DNA of 39,634 nucleotides from Cuspidothrix issatschenkoi CHARLIE-1 (GTDB lineage: Bacteria > Cyanobacteriota > Cyanobacteriia > Cyanobacteriales > Nostocaceae): positions 1 to 39,634 of the forward strand of contig NZ_PGEM01000126.1 of the NCBI RefSeq assembly GCF_002934005.1. The letters run 5' to 3'. Below, one piece after another: positions 29,189 to 37,195 of this stretch. Made by a program: the position numbers and the translations under genes. Below the pieces are notes generated by a model. It saw only the letters and a program-made list of their open reading frames with translations, did no database searches and was not told the origin of the DNA. Position 1 is the first letter of the stretch. Every line of letters starts with the position of its first letter.

Positions 29189-30319
29189 GTGAAAATTGGA
29201 ATTGAAACCCTTGAAGGTCGTCTTAGATTAAGATTTCCTAGAGCTTTGTTTGCTGGTAGTCAGAAATACTTGTCTTTGAATCTAGCTGACACTGCTGAAA
29301 ATAAACTGCTTGCAGAGATGAAAGCAAGGCAGATAGAGCTAGATATCATAGCTGGCTATTTTGATCCTACTCTGGCTAAATACAAACCTGACTATGAATC
29401 TGCCAAGAAGGAAAAAATATACACTTTACTGGACTTATGGTGTGAGTATGTTAAGTTTAAGAGTAGTCAAGTAGAACAGTCTACTGTTATGAGAGACTAT
29501 GCACTAATAGAGAAAAGGATTAAAGCACTACCTACTAGCGACATTAAGGATGCAGTGCTAATCAGGAATCATTTACTCAGTAATTATTCTGCTGAAACAA
29601 CCAAGCGTACTATTAAACAACTTAATGCTTGCTGTAATTGGGCTATCACATCTGGGTTGCTAGAAAGTAACCCCTTCAAAGACCTATCTAAAACCATTAA
29701 AACCAAGAGAAAAAATAATACTATTCTTACTTTTAGTCAAGAAGAGATAGCTATTATTATTGATGCTTTTGCTAGTAACAAGTATTGTCCTAAATACTCT
29801 CCCTTGGCGCATTCTTACTACACTAACTATATCAGGCTTTTATTTTGTACTGGATGCAGACCTGAAGAAGCTGTAGCTTTGAAATGGAAACATATTAGTT
29901 CAACCCATATCACATTTGCTGAGGCTGTACCTTCTGATGTCAGGATAAGGAAAGACACAAAGACTCACCAAATTAGATTGTTTCCTATCAATAGTCAACT
30001 GAGAGAACTTTTGAATGATATTGGGTATGAAGAAGCTGAGAAATTACTTTTCTATAATCGCAATGGTAGAGAGCTAAATACTCATAACTTTCTCAATAGA
30101 GTATGGAAACCAGTATTAACTAATTTAGTCAATGATAAATTGATTAGATATTATTTACCTCAATATAACTGTCGTCACACTTTTATCACTCTATGTTTGG
30201 AGGCAGGTATTAGTGTTAAACAAGTTGCTGATATGGTGGGTAATTCTCCTGAAGTAATCTACAAGCATTATTCAGGAGTAATCAAACATCTTGAAGTTCC
30301 AGAAATATTTTACAAATAA
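29189..30319 (+). CDS. Tyrosine recombinase, prophage integrase
   Basis: A 376-residue integrase. An N-terminal SAM-like core-binding region (about 75-170) precedes the catalytic domain, with CTGCRPEEAVALKW (Arg I, R224), NCRHTFIT (R329, H330) and the tyrosine in YKHYSGV (Y361). The first His of the HxxR box is Tyr326 and the box III His is Asn352, both common variants. GTG start 29189 with an AAGGAAA ribosome site; no ATG nearby. Placement just behind the tRNA gene marks the left end of the element. The right attachment site is not in the window. Confidence 0.92.
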   Translation: MKIGIETLEGRLRLRFPRALFAGSQKYLSLNLADTAENKLLAEMKARQIELDIIAGYFDPTLAKYKPDYESAKKEKIYTLLDLWCEYVKFKSSQVEQSTVMRDYALIEKRIKALPTSDIKDAVLIRNHLLSNYSAETTKRTIKQLNACCNWAITSGLLESNPFKDLSKTIKTKRKNNTILTFSQEEIAIIIDAFASNKYCPKYSPLAHSYYTNYIRLLFCTGCRPEEAVALKWKHISSTHITFAEAVPSDVRIRKDTKTHQIRLFPINSQLRELLNDIGYEEAEKLLFYNRNGRELNTHNFLNRVWKPVLTNLVNDKLIRYYLPQYNCRHTFITLCLEAGISVKQVADMVGNSPEVIYKHYSGVIKHLEVPEIFYK

Positions 30320-30331
30320 ATTATTACTGGC

Positions 30332-30580
30332 TTATACACTACTTCTTTTCTTTTTCTCCTTTGCTATTTCTTTTTTAATTTTCTTGCTTAGTTTATCAAT
30401 TTCTGAATCAAACTTTTCTTGCATATCAGGTAAAGAATTAAGGATGGCTTCTAAAACTTCTACCTTTTGACCTTCTTGCTCCTCTGCAAATGCTTTTTGC
30501 ATTGCAGTATTCCAAGCAGTTATCAAGTCTGGTAGGGTTGAAAATACTATGTTAATTTCATTTTTGATTGGTATTGGCAT
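30332..30580 (-). CDS. Small coiled-coil protein, unknown
   Basis: An 82-residue protein that ends 12 bases from the integrase stop, on the opposite strand. The C-terminal half is highly charged (EIDKLSKKIKKEIAKEKKKR) and should form a helix or coiled coil. I recognise no family. Its transcript converges with that of the integrase, and the two 3' ends could overlap. Confidence 0.55.
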   Translation of the reverse strand: MPIPIKNEINIVFSTLPDLITAWNTAMQKAFAEEQEGQKVEVLEAILNSLPDMQEKFDSEIDKLSKKIKKEIAKEKKKRSSV

Positions 30581-30675
30581 TGTTGAATACCTAAATAATA
30601 AAGGTTGATTATTTCCATTATAGAACTAAAAACTTAATTGGAATAACCTGATTTAAGTAATTTAAAAAAATCACC

Positions 30676-31371
30676 ATGACTGACTCAATAGATATAAATC
30701 AGTTGATTTTAGAGAAACATCCTAATGCAGATAAATCAATTTTAAATAGGTTGAGATTATTAATTGAAAAGCATAAACTTAAGTGGATTATCTTTGAAGA
30801 AGAAGTAACTTTTGTTATGAAACATATTTGTGAAGCTAAGGGGTTAGAATTAAATGACTTTGCCAAAAACTATGTTATTGGTAGGGAGTATTATCTTCAT
30901 GGAAAGGTTACTAAATTAGAGGGGAAAAGTCTAAAAATCTTTAAAGATAGCTTTAATAAAAAGTATGGAAGATATTTTCATAAAGCTAGAAGTTTATGGG
31001 TGGCTAATTATTTAGGAGCTTATATTTATCTGGATGATTGTTGCTTGGATAATCCTAAAATGTATTTTATAGAAATTGATATTGAGCGAGAGTACAGAGC
31101 TAGGTATGGTGGAAATAGGCAGCAGAAATTAAGAAAAGGTAGAGTTGATCTAGTTAGTGGAGATGAGATAATAGAATTTAAAAAAGATATTATAGACTGT
31201 AATGCGGTAGGACAATTACTAAGATACCTGAAGAGTTGTAATAAAATTAAAGGTAAATTAGTGGCTCTACAGATTCATTCAGATGCGTTAGGTTTAATAG
31301 CAACATTAAATAATTCAGGTTTTGATATTAGTTATGAAAAAGTTATTTTATATCTTGATAAAAGCAACTGA
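30676..31371 (+). CDS. Putative PD-(D/E)xK superfamily nuclease
   Basis: A 231-residue protein not recognised by family. Near residues 156-184 it has GRVDLV, then EIIEFKK, then QLLRY: Asp158, Glu167-x-Lys169 and Gln180xxxTyr184, the arrangement of active-site strands and following helix in RecB-like PD-(D/E)xK nucleases. The N-terminal 100 residues are helical and rich in Lys and Glu. Lying next to the attachment site and apart from the replication genes, it may be cargo (superinfection defence) rather than a replication gene; that is inference. No clear ribosome site. Confidence 0.55.
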   Translation: MTDSIDINQLILEKHPNADKSILNRLRLLIEKHKLKWIIFEEEVTFVMKHICEAKGLELNDFAKNYVIGREYYLHGKVTKLEGKSLKIFKDSFNKKYGRYFHKARSLWVANYLGAYIYLDDCCLDNPKMYFIEIDIEREYRARYGGNRQQKLRKGRVDLVSGDEIIEFKKDIIDCNAVGQLLRYLKSCNKIKGKLVALQIHSDALGLIATLNNSGFDISYEKVILYLDKSN

Positions 31372-31496
31372 GTAAAATACAAATTTTGTTTATACTGAGT
31401 ATATGTCTGTATATGTATTTCAGTAGTTATTCTGTAAAGAATGGGCTACTAAAAAGTTATTCTGAAATAGAAGTCTTGAAATTAAATACTAAGTGA

Positions 31497-31688
31497 ATGG
31501 CAAATAATAATGCAGGTGGAGTAATTGGGACTATTCTTGCTCTTGTGATAATGGGAAGTTTTAAGTCTTGCATGAGAGGGATGTATAGCCCTAATAATAA
31601 TACATTCCATCCTCCATCTAGTTTTGATGAACAGCGTGAAGCAGACCGACAGTATCACAGAAGGAGGGGAGTTACACCATCTTATTAG
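31497..31688 (+). CDS. Small single-pass membrane protein, unknown
   Basis: A 63-residue protein with one hydrophobic helix (GGVIGTILALVIMGSF, about 7-22) and an Arg/Asp-rich polar tail. Unknown function; small membrane proteins in lysogeny regions often affect superinfection or lysis. A terminator (31726-31768) follows. Confidence 0.5.
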   Translation: MANNNAGGVIGTILALVIMGSFKSCMRGMYSPNNNTFHPPSSFDEQREADRQYHRRRGVTPSY

Positions 31689-31725
31689 TAGCAGATATCT
31701 CTATCGGCAAATATGGTAAATGGTG

Positions 31726-31768
31726 ACTTGATGAGCAGCTAATCTTGTAGTTGACTCATCAAGTTTTT
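31726..31768 (+). terminator. Hairpin terminator, copy A
   Basis: ACTTGATGAG (31726-31735) pairs perfectly with CTCATCAAGT (31755-31764), followed by TTTT. The flanking sequence is repeated at 32168-32225. Confidence 0.8.
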
Positions 31769-31790
31769 GATGTGAATGGGGGCTGAGGGT

Positions 31791-32069
31791 TTAAGATTCT
31801 GCTATTTCTTTAATTTTCTGCATTAAGTCTTGCTTGGTGCTAATTTCCTCCCTTGAAATTACCTCTATTCTGTATGCAACATACAAATCTTCAAAAGCTT
31901 CTTCAAGCGTGTTTTTTACAGAATCAAGTTTACTTACAAATTGTTGATCATCATCATTATGTACAGTAAAATTCTCACCATAAGGCATTGAATTTAAAGC
32001 CCCATCTACTGATAGGTAGGAGCTATATAATTTTTTGATTGCTTCTTTTCTTGCTTCTTGAGCCTTCAT
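31791..32069 (-). CDS. Unknown prophage protein, paralogue A
   Basis: A 92-residue acidic protein of unknown function. Its N-terminus EARKEAIKKLYSSY matches EARREAISKLYQAY of the gene at 32250-32720, and both share a nearby acidic D-D or S-D stretch, so the two are paralogues. It ends 23 bases before terminator copy A. Confidence 0.6.
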   Translation of the reverse strand: MKAQEARKEAIKKLYSSYLSVDGALNSMPYGENFTVHNDDDQQFVSKLDSVKNTLEEAFEDLYVAYRIEVISREEISTKQDLMQKIKEIAES

Positions 32070-32181
32070 AATTACACACTTGGTTAATTGATTACAGTGG
32101 GATTGTATACCATTAACTAGGTGATATTGTTCACTCTAGTGCGATCGCTCCCTATTGAGAACTCTAATGGTAAATGGTGAA

Positions 32182-32222
32182 TTGATAAGTCAGCTAATCT
32201 AATAGTTGATTTATCAGGTTTT
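32182..32222 (+). terminator. Hairpin, copy B
   Basis: TTGATAA (32182-32188) pairs with TTATCAG (one T-G pair), followed by TTTTT. The surrounding 55 bases resemble copy A, including GGTAAATGGTGA before and TTTTTGATGTGA after. No plus-strand gene lies upstream, so it probably came along with the duplicated unit. Confidence 0.6.
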
Positions 32223-32249
32223 TGATGTGAGAGGGGTAACTAATGTTGT

Positions 32250-32720
32250 TTACTTACCCATTCTTTTCAATTTCTCTTGTACCTTGTCAAGTTCACTGAC
32301 TGTTCTAAATTGAGGTTTAGTAATATTTCCATGTGTAGAAGATTTATTGACATCTGTTTCTACTGGCTGCTCTGTCCCTGTAGGCTTAATAGAGTTTTCT
32401 TGCTCTGACATAAGGTATTTTTCTACTAAGTCTAGATCACATTCAGGGGAACCTTCTTCAATGTGATTCCAGAGGAGTACATTATCAATCATACCTATAT
32501 CAACTATATGTTTTAGAATATATCCACACATTGTAGACAAACTCTCACTATGGTCTGGGCTTATATAGTCTGAGTCTCTATATATAACATTACATTCACT
32601 TAATGCCCAAACATCCCCTAGTAACTTATATGCTTGGTATAGTTTGCTGATAGCTTCTCTTCGTGCTTCTACTCCAGTAAGCATTTTATCTTCCACAATC
32701 TCATTAGTCATAATCCACAC
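32250..32720 (-). CDS. Unknown prophage protein, paralogue B
   Basis: A 156-residue protein. The N-terminal part (EARREAISKLYQAY, about residues 18-31) matches paralogue A; the middle is acidic; the tail is Lys/Glu-rich (ELDKVQEKLKRMGK). Function unknown. ATG at 32720 (MWIMTNE); MTNE at residue 4 is an alternative start. Confidence 0.6.
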   Translation of the reverse strand: MWIMTNEIVEDKMLTGVEARREAISKLYQAYKLLGDVWALSECNVIYRDSDYISPDHSESLSTMCGYILKHIVDIGMIDNVLLWNHIEEGSPECDLDLVEKYLMSEQENSIKPTGTEQPVETDVNKSSTHGNITKPQFRTVSELDKVQEKLKRMGK

Positions 32721-32891
32721 CTGCTTAAATACCTACCCACAATAAGGTATCCTATACCTCAAGTCAATGATTCAGGTCACTATAATGCGATCGCTTTGTA
32801 AATGCTTACCATTTGATTACTGAAGGATAACTGCTTTGTTGGGAAGTGAGTCTACCAATATTTTATGGTGTAAATAGTCTATTTTTAAATG

Positions 32892-32982
32892 TTAAAACGA
32901 TAGAATTTAAAATGGCTGTAATCATTATATATAGAGGGTTACAGCCATTATTACTATCTATATTTAACAACCTATAAGGGGG
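32892..32982. repeat. 91-base repeat R1 with hairpin
   Basis: Direct repeat of 33149-33239, equal in length. It contains the 11-base inverted repeat AATGGCTGTAA (32911-32921) / TTACAGCCATT (32939-32949), with an outer GATAG/CTATC pair, and ends in CCTATAAGGGGG. Confidence 0.85.
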
Positions 32983-33148
32983 CTTACCTTGCCTTCTGTC
33001 TCTTGTTTTCCATCTGACTCTCTGCCTTTTGACTAACTATCTTTTATCTTACCTACTCTTTTACCTTCTTTTATACTAACTTTATCTAAAAAAATATACT
33101 TACTATTTATTTAACATACAAATATACTAAATATACTTAATTTATACT

Positions 33149-33239
33149 TTAAAACGATAGAATTTAAAATGGCTGTAACCCTTATGTGAAAAGAGATATA
33201 GCCATTATTACTATCTATATTTAACAACCTATAAGGGGG
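33149..33239. repeat. 91-base repeat R2 with hairpin
   Basis: Near-identical to R1 outside the loop. Its inner stem is AATGGCTGTA (33168-33177) / TATAGCCATT (33197-33206), where the one changed base still allows a G-U pair on the plus strand. The loop sequence is unlike R1 although it has similar length. Confidence 0.85.
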
Positions 33240-33401
33240 TTTTCCTTGTCTGCTGACTCATTATCTACCTAACTTTTCCTTACCTGTTTATCTGACTTAC
33301 CTGCTTCTGACTTATTTATCTGGCTTTCTGATTTCTTACCTTACCTGTTTACTTGTTAAAAAAAATAAAATAAAAAATTTACTTACCATACTTACTGATT
33401 T

Positions 33402-35114
33402 CTAATCACTTATGCTTTCTTCCCAGTCATACTCAGTACCATCATCTTCTTCCATCAACTCTTCTATTTCAGTTAAATCAAAAGGTTTCTCCTCCAATGT
33501 TGGGGTTTTAAGACCAGACATTTCAGCAGCCTTCCTTACAGCTTCATCAGGTATAGTACCTATACAAATCAAACCATCATGCTCATTTGCAATTACCTTA
33601 TAGTCATAGTTAACACTTTGATTAGTCAGTGCATGAATAAATGCGGCTTCCTGACCTTGCATTACAAATGCTGCCACTTTTGATTTTACCTTCCATACTT
33701 TATATTTAGCTTGTAAATCATCTATACAAAGCTCTTTTCCAGTAGGATTTTTTATGTACTTCTTACCACTTTTACCTGCATAAGCTACTGCTGGAACCCA
33801 TTTATTTAGTAACCAATCATGCCATATATCTAGCTGTACTTTTAGTGGTTTTACACATTCTAGGAACTTTGTTTGATAATTAACCAGTAATTCTAAGTCA
33901 CCATCTGCTTCATCTTCCAATGTATCTAAAATACTATTTAAAGGTTTACCACCTTCTTCTAGTAGAGCATCCAGTTTACTTTTTACTTTACTAGGAGAAG
34001 TTGTATAAGCACCAAAAAGTAAGGCACATAGACAAGTCTTCCAACAATCTACACTAATACCTACTTTAGCTGCATACTCTTTTTTAGCATTAGGGTTATC
34101 CCTATATTGAACCAACCATGTAGTATCTAAATTAGCTAACTCAAACTGTTGAATTAACCCATTAATTTGAGAAGCTTTGAGGTCATAATTCTTTAAGTTT
34201 TTTATACCTTTGTAAGCTGCTGCCTTAGCTCTTCTGGAAGCTGATTGCAATCCTCCTTTCATTTGGCTAACTCTCCCTGCTGGTTGAACTTTATAAGCTG
34301 GTTTGTAAACATATATACCTGGAGCTATCTCTTTAGGATTTTGACCTGTAATTGACCCAATAGAGTGATGATCATTTATAAGTCGGCATTTAGCACTTTT
34401 ATACCTTTTAAGAGCTAATTTCTTTGCCTCCTCAGTTGAAATCTCATCTGCTGCAATCCTATCATACTCAGCTTTTAAAGATAATCTGGCTGCATTTAAA
34501 TCTTTTATATGGGAATTAACAGCAGCTAGATTAAAGTAACCTTCCTTGATTAAATCAAGTGCTGAAGTAATTAATTCAGGCTCCTCATTACCATTCTCAT
34601 CAAATTTTTGGTGACCTAATGCTACATTAGATGCCCTTCCTGTAAAAGCATTATATCTTTTTACTTTAACTAGTTGTTCAAGTTCTAAAAACCCTCTTTC
34701 AAAGAATTCATCAAATATAAACTCAGGAATTTTAAACTCTCTAGATAACCCTTGAGCATGAGAATAGGTACTAACTTCTAGTAAACCTTTATCAACAAAC
34801 TTAATCCAAGAAGACTTGGGTATATTTTCTCTAATAAACAAAGCAGATATAGGTATCCACTCACCCTTCTTCTTTTTTAAACTTGCAATGGTACTTACTA
34901 TTAAGTGGCAGTAAAGTTTTCTATTATCTTCAATCTCCTTTTCAATTAACTTAACACTTTTCTTCTTACCAGTTTTCTCATTTACCTCTTCAATCTCTAT
35001 TAAATCCAGTTTTTCATCAATAAAATCCAATTGAGATTTAATAACTTTGAGATGGTCTGAAATGTAAGCTCCAGAAGAGGATTGAGCATTAAATATTTTG
35101 TTATTTTTAGGCAT
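33402..35114 (-). CDS. Divergent family-A-type DNA polymerase of the prophage
   Basis: A 570-residue protein. The N-terminal 260 residues are not recognised. From about 280 the blocks follow the family-A polymerase order: GRVSQ...LQSASRR (like the TGRLSS..LQNIPxR block), motif A YDLKASQINGL (Asp311), motif B KTCLCALLFG (Lys359 to Gly368, with the K-x8-F/YG spacing), the VMQGQEAAF block (486-487 QG) and motif C NEHDGLI (His512-Asp513). No 3'-5' exonuclease motifs are seen. It may be a phage replicative polymerase; single-subunit RNA polymerases share the same fold, so the call rests on the GRxS..LQ block. It has its own transcript, behind a terminator. Confidence 0.65.
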   Translation of the reverse strand: MPKNNKIFNAQSSSGAYISDHLKVIKSQLDFIDEKLDLIEIEEVNEKTGKKKSVKLIEKEIEDNRKLYCHLIVSTIASLKKKKGEWIPISALFIRENIPKSSWIKFVDKGLLEVSTYSHAQGLSREFKIPEFIFDEFFERGFLELEQLVKVKRYNAFTGRASNVALGHQKFDENGNEEPELITSALDLIKEGYFNLAAVNSHIKDLNAARLSLKAEYDRIAADEISTEEAKKLALKRYKSAKCRLINDHHSIGSITGQNPKEIAPGIYVYKPAYKVQPAGRVSQMKGGLQSASRRAKAAAYKGIKNLKNYDLKASQINGLIQQFELANLDTTWLVQYRDNPNAKKEYAAKVGISVDCWKTCLCALLFGAYTTSPSKVKSKLDALLEEGGKPLNSILDTLEDEADGDLELLVNYQTKFLECVKPLKVQLDIWHDWLLNKWVPAVAYAGKSGKKYIKNPTGKELCIDDLQAKYKVWKVKSKVAAFVMQGQEAAFIHALTNQSVNYDYKVIANEHDGLICIGTIPDEAVRKAAEMSGLKTPTLEEKPFDLTEIEELMEEDDGTEYDWEESISD

Positions 35115-35183
35115 ATCTAGTATATTAATTGTAGTAAATGTAATTATGTAGTATGATATGTGTATATTAATTCAGGTAAATTC

Positions 35184-35216
35184 AAAAAGAGAGAAGTTTT
35201 TAGGCTGCTTCTCTCT
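35184..35216 (-). terminator. Terminator of the antirepressor transcript
   Basis: AGAGAGAAG (35188-35196) pairs with CTTCTCTCT (35208-35216); on the minus strand the stem is followed by TTTTT. It separates the antirepressor transcript from the polymerase gene. Confidence 0.85.
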
Positions 35217-35224
35217 CCTTTTAA

Positions 35225-35944
35225 TTATGCAGCTTCAGATTCTAGATAATGGATTTCTAATTCCCTGGTTTGTAGAAGTTGCAAATTAAAAGCAGCCTCT
35301 ACAGCTTTCATTGGTTCCATATTTCTACCATCAATCAATCTTACAGCTAGGTTTTCAACACACTCTACGTCTCTTAAATCAATCAGAGACATTGCATCTC
35401 TAGGATTAGTAGCCCCTAATATTTGTTTCAGTTTTTGAGCATTATGTCCAAAAAGTAACTTGTACAATCTATCTGTAGCATTTTTATAAAGCCACTTTCC
35501 CTTATTGGTTTTACTAAGATTATGCCTGGTTATGTAATCAGAAACAGCATCAGTAAATGTTCTTCTGGTAAATTTGGTAGAGGCTCTTAACTTTTGATTT
35601 TTCTCTTGACTCAACAGAAGTTTTACGTGACGCTCACACTCTAGAAAATACTTTCTAACTTCTTTGCCTCTTTGAGTACCAGCCATCATAGATAACTGCT
35701 TGAAACAGTCAACTGTTAAGTAAATATCTTCAGTTGGTCTACCACCCAAAGGGTTTTCCTTATTATTCAGGAAAACCTGAAAATCATAATTTTCCTCAAA
35801 GTTTGCTACTAAAACCTTCTTAGCATTATCCTTTCTAGAATAACCAATCCAGTTCCAAGCCACATCAAAGTGTACTGGATATTCTGAAGGGGATTCAGCT
35901 AAAGTTTGAATCTGTATTTTTAAAGCCTTGGTTAAATTTGTCAT
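35225..35944 (-). CDS. Phage antirepressor, AntA/MSV199-like N-terminal domain
   Basis: A 239-residue regulator. The first 115 residues (DVAWNWIGYSRKDNAKKV, then DIYLTVDCFKQLSMMAGT and RGKEVRKYFLECE) follow the pattern of AntA and MSV199 domains of phage and viral antirepressors. The remainder has no domain I can name. Such proteins relieve repression at induction. It ends in a clear terminator and starts 75 bases after the ribbon-helix-helix gene, so both may share a transcript. Confidence 0.75.
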   Translation of the reverse strand: MTNLTKALKIQIQTLAESPSEYPVHFDVAWNWIGYSRKDNAKKVLVANFEENYDFQVFLNNKENPLGGRPTEDIYLTVDCFKQLSMMAGTQRGKEVRKYFLECERHVKLLLSQEKNQKLRASTKFTRRTFTDAVSDYITRHNLSKTNKGKWLYKNATDRLYKLLFGHNAQKLKQILGATNPRDAMSLIDLRDVECVENLAVRLIDGRNMEPMKAVEAAFNLQLLQTRELEIHYLESEAA

Positions 35945-36018
35945 ATTAGTTTAGTTCATTTAATAAATTTATTGATTTGAGTAGTTTCCCTTGGGTATAG
36001 GAAACTATAGCTGAATGA

Positions 36019-36171
36019 TTAAGATAATTGAAGTTGATACTCTTCCAAATAATTCTTAACTGCTAGTCTGATGATGTCTGCTTTGTCTAACCCTTTTCTA
36101 TCAGCTACTTTTTGAAGTTGCTCATTGTGACCTTTGTACAGTCGGATTGATGTAATCTTATCTAATTGCAT
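36019..36171 (-). CDS. Small ribbon-helix-helix regulator
   Basis: A 50-residue protein (MQLDKITSIRLYKGHNEQLQ...). One beta strand ITSIRLY is followed by two helices (EQLQKVADRKG and KADIIRLAVKNYLEEY), the layout of CopG/Arc/MetJ-type DNA-binding proteins, which act as dimers. It is the first gene of a leftward unit that also carries the antirepressor, and it likely controls its own promoter at 36203-36231. Family inferred from pattern only. Confidence 0.75.
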   Translation of the reverse strand: MQLDKITSIRLYKGHNEQLQKVADRKGLDKADIIRLAVKNYLEEYQLQLS

Positions 36172-36691
36172 ATTTAAAATAGTGGGATTTCTTTATACTC
36201 TAAATATACCACTAAAAGAATCTCTGGTCAATATATAAACCTGTATTAAATAGGCAATTCATAAATGCACCCCCTCAATAAAACACTATATATAACTGAC
36301 CTATAAGAAGGAATAGATAGAAGACTTTAAAACTTGGTAAACTGTAATTTTCACAAAACTTAGTAACAGACAACTGATTGATTTGTCTAACAATTAGCAA
36401 TCTGTTTCAGATAATTGATTGTTCAAACTGAAGCGTTAGAAAACTGAATGAAAGCTGATTAATTGTCAACTCATAAACAGAAATCTATTTGAAAAGATTT
36501 AAAAACAGAACCCTGATTGTGGAAACTAGAGTTCAGAAAATTAGATTTAGAATTTTCAAGTGCAGCAGTCTAAACACAGAAAACTTGTAGCATTTGTAGT
36601 ATATATCACGACAGCTATCACATATAGCAAGCTTATTCTACTAGCAATGTCAAAGTTGGTTTGATTTAGCTTTTTTAAATGCTGTCAACTG
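36172..36691. other. Gene-free stretch with small hairpins
   Basis: 520 bases with no gene; every ATG on both strands runs to a stop within about 16 codons. Adjacent hairpins lie at 36368-36388 (AGACAA/TTGTCT) and 36389-36423 (AACAAT...ATCTG/CAGAT...ATTGTT). A regulatory region or small RNA is possible. Confidence 0.5.
36203..36231 (-). promoter_or_regulatory. Sigma-70-type promoter of the RHH/antirepressor unit
   Basis: On the minus strand TTGACC (36231-36226), a 17-base spacer, then TATATT (36208-36203), 32 bases before the RHH start codon. Confidence 0.75.
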
Positions 36692-36937
36692 CTAGGCTAA
36701 TTCAATTAAGAGTAATTTATCCTGATCACTAATGAACAAGTATATGATAGCAAGCTCAATGTGGACATGACTCAAATAGCACCCTCTATTAGAGCTATAA
36801 ATACATCTAAAGTCTTTAAAGTTCTTTGGGTACAGTTGCAAAATTGCTATGAGCTGATAATGTGCTATACCTACCCACCTAGCTACGTCACCAAAATGTA
36901 TTCTCCAACCATCACAAAACTCAAAGGTTAGCTGCAT
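36692..36937 (-). CDS. Small protein resembling the antirepressor N-terminus
   Basis: An 81-residue protein. IHFGDVARWVGI followed by KNFKDFRCI and GCYLSHVHIELAIIYLF parallels VHFDVAWNWIGY, ENYDFQVF and IYLTVDCFKQL of the AntA-like gene at 35225-35944, so it may be a compact or truncated relative. Upstream is an AT palindrome (36949-36960). No strong ribosome site. Confidence 0.45.
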   Translation of the reverse strand: MQLTFEFCDGWRIHFGDVARWVGIAHYQLIAILQLYPKNFKDFRCIYSSNRGCYLSHVHIELAIIYLFISDQDKLLLIELA

Positions 36938-36948
36938 GATAGTAAAAA

Positions 36949-36960
36949 TTAAATATTTAA
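36949..36960. repeat. AT palindrome TTAAATATTTAA, first copy
   Basis: A 12-base palindrome repeated exactly at 37156-37167; it lies in the region between the divergent leftward and rightward genes. A shared operator is possible, though simple AT sequence could do this by chance. Confidence 0.4.
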
Positions 36961-37065
36961 TACTATACAGCTAGTCTTAATTAGACTGGTAGACTATACT
37001 AACAAGCAATAGAAGACTTAACAAGATTATATACATAAGCATACTTATAAAACAAGTGTAGTTTT

Positions 37066-37094
37066 TTGTAAGTAATTAACTACAAAATTTTATA
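37066..37094 (+). promoter_or_regulatory. Candidate promoter of the structured RNA
   Basis: TTGTAA (37066-37071), a 17-base spacer, then TTTATA (37089-37094), which would start transcription near 37100. The match is only moderate in an AT-rich region. Confidence 0.35.
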
Positions 37095-37195
37095 AACTTA
37101 GGGAGTAGGCTGTCTGTTCAGAAGACAACTTTAAAAATAAAAAGGTGAACTTTTATTAAATATTTAACTATTGCTGTCTGTCATAATTTCCCTTC

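Larger units (their letters stand above)
32721..33401. other. Gene-free region with paired 91-base repeats
   Basis: No gene is seen. Two 91-base repeats (32892-32982 and 33149-33239) stand 257 bases apart, each folding into a hairpin. Each is followed by a C/T-rich tract with recurring CTTACCT and TTATCT words, so the minus strand is purine-rich here. A GCGATCGC octamer lies near 32787. Confidence 0.7.

Noticed and set aside
32912-32977. Short ORF ATGGCTGTA... in repeat R1 as a leader peptide
   Set aside because: The equivalent frame in R2 stops after six codons, so the coding potential is not kept, whereas the stem is.
33402-35114. Reverse transcriptase of a retron paired with the structured RNA
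   Set aside because: No YxDD motif; the blocks follow family-A polymerase order (GRxS, K...FG, HD).
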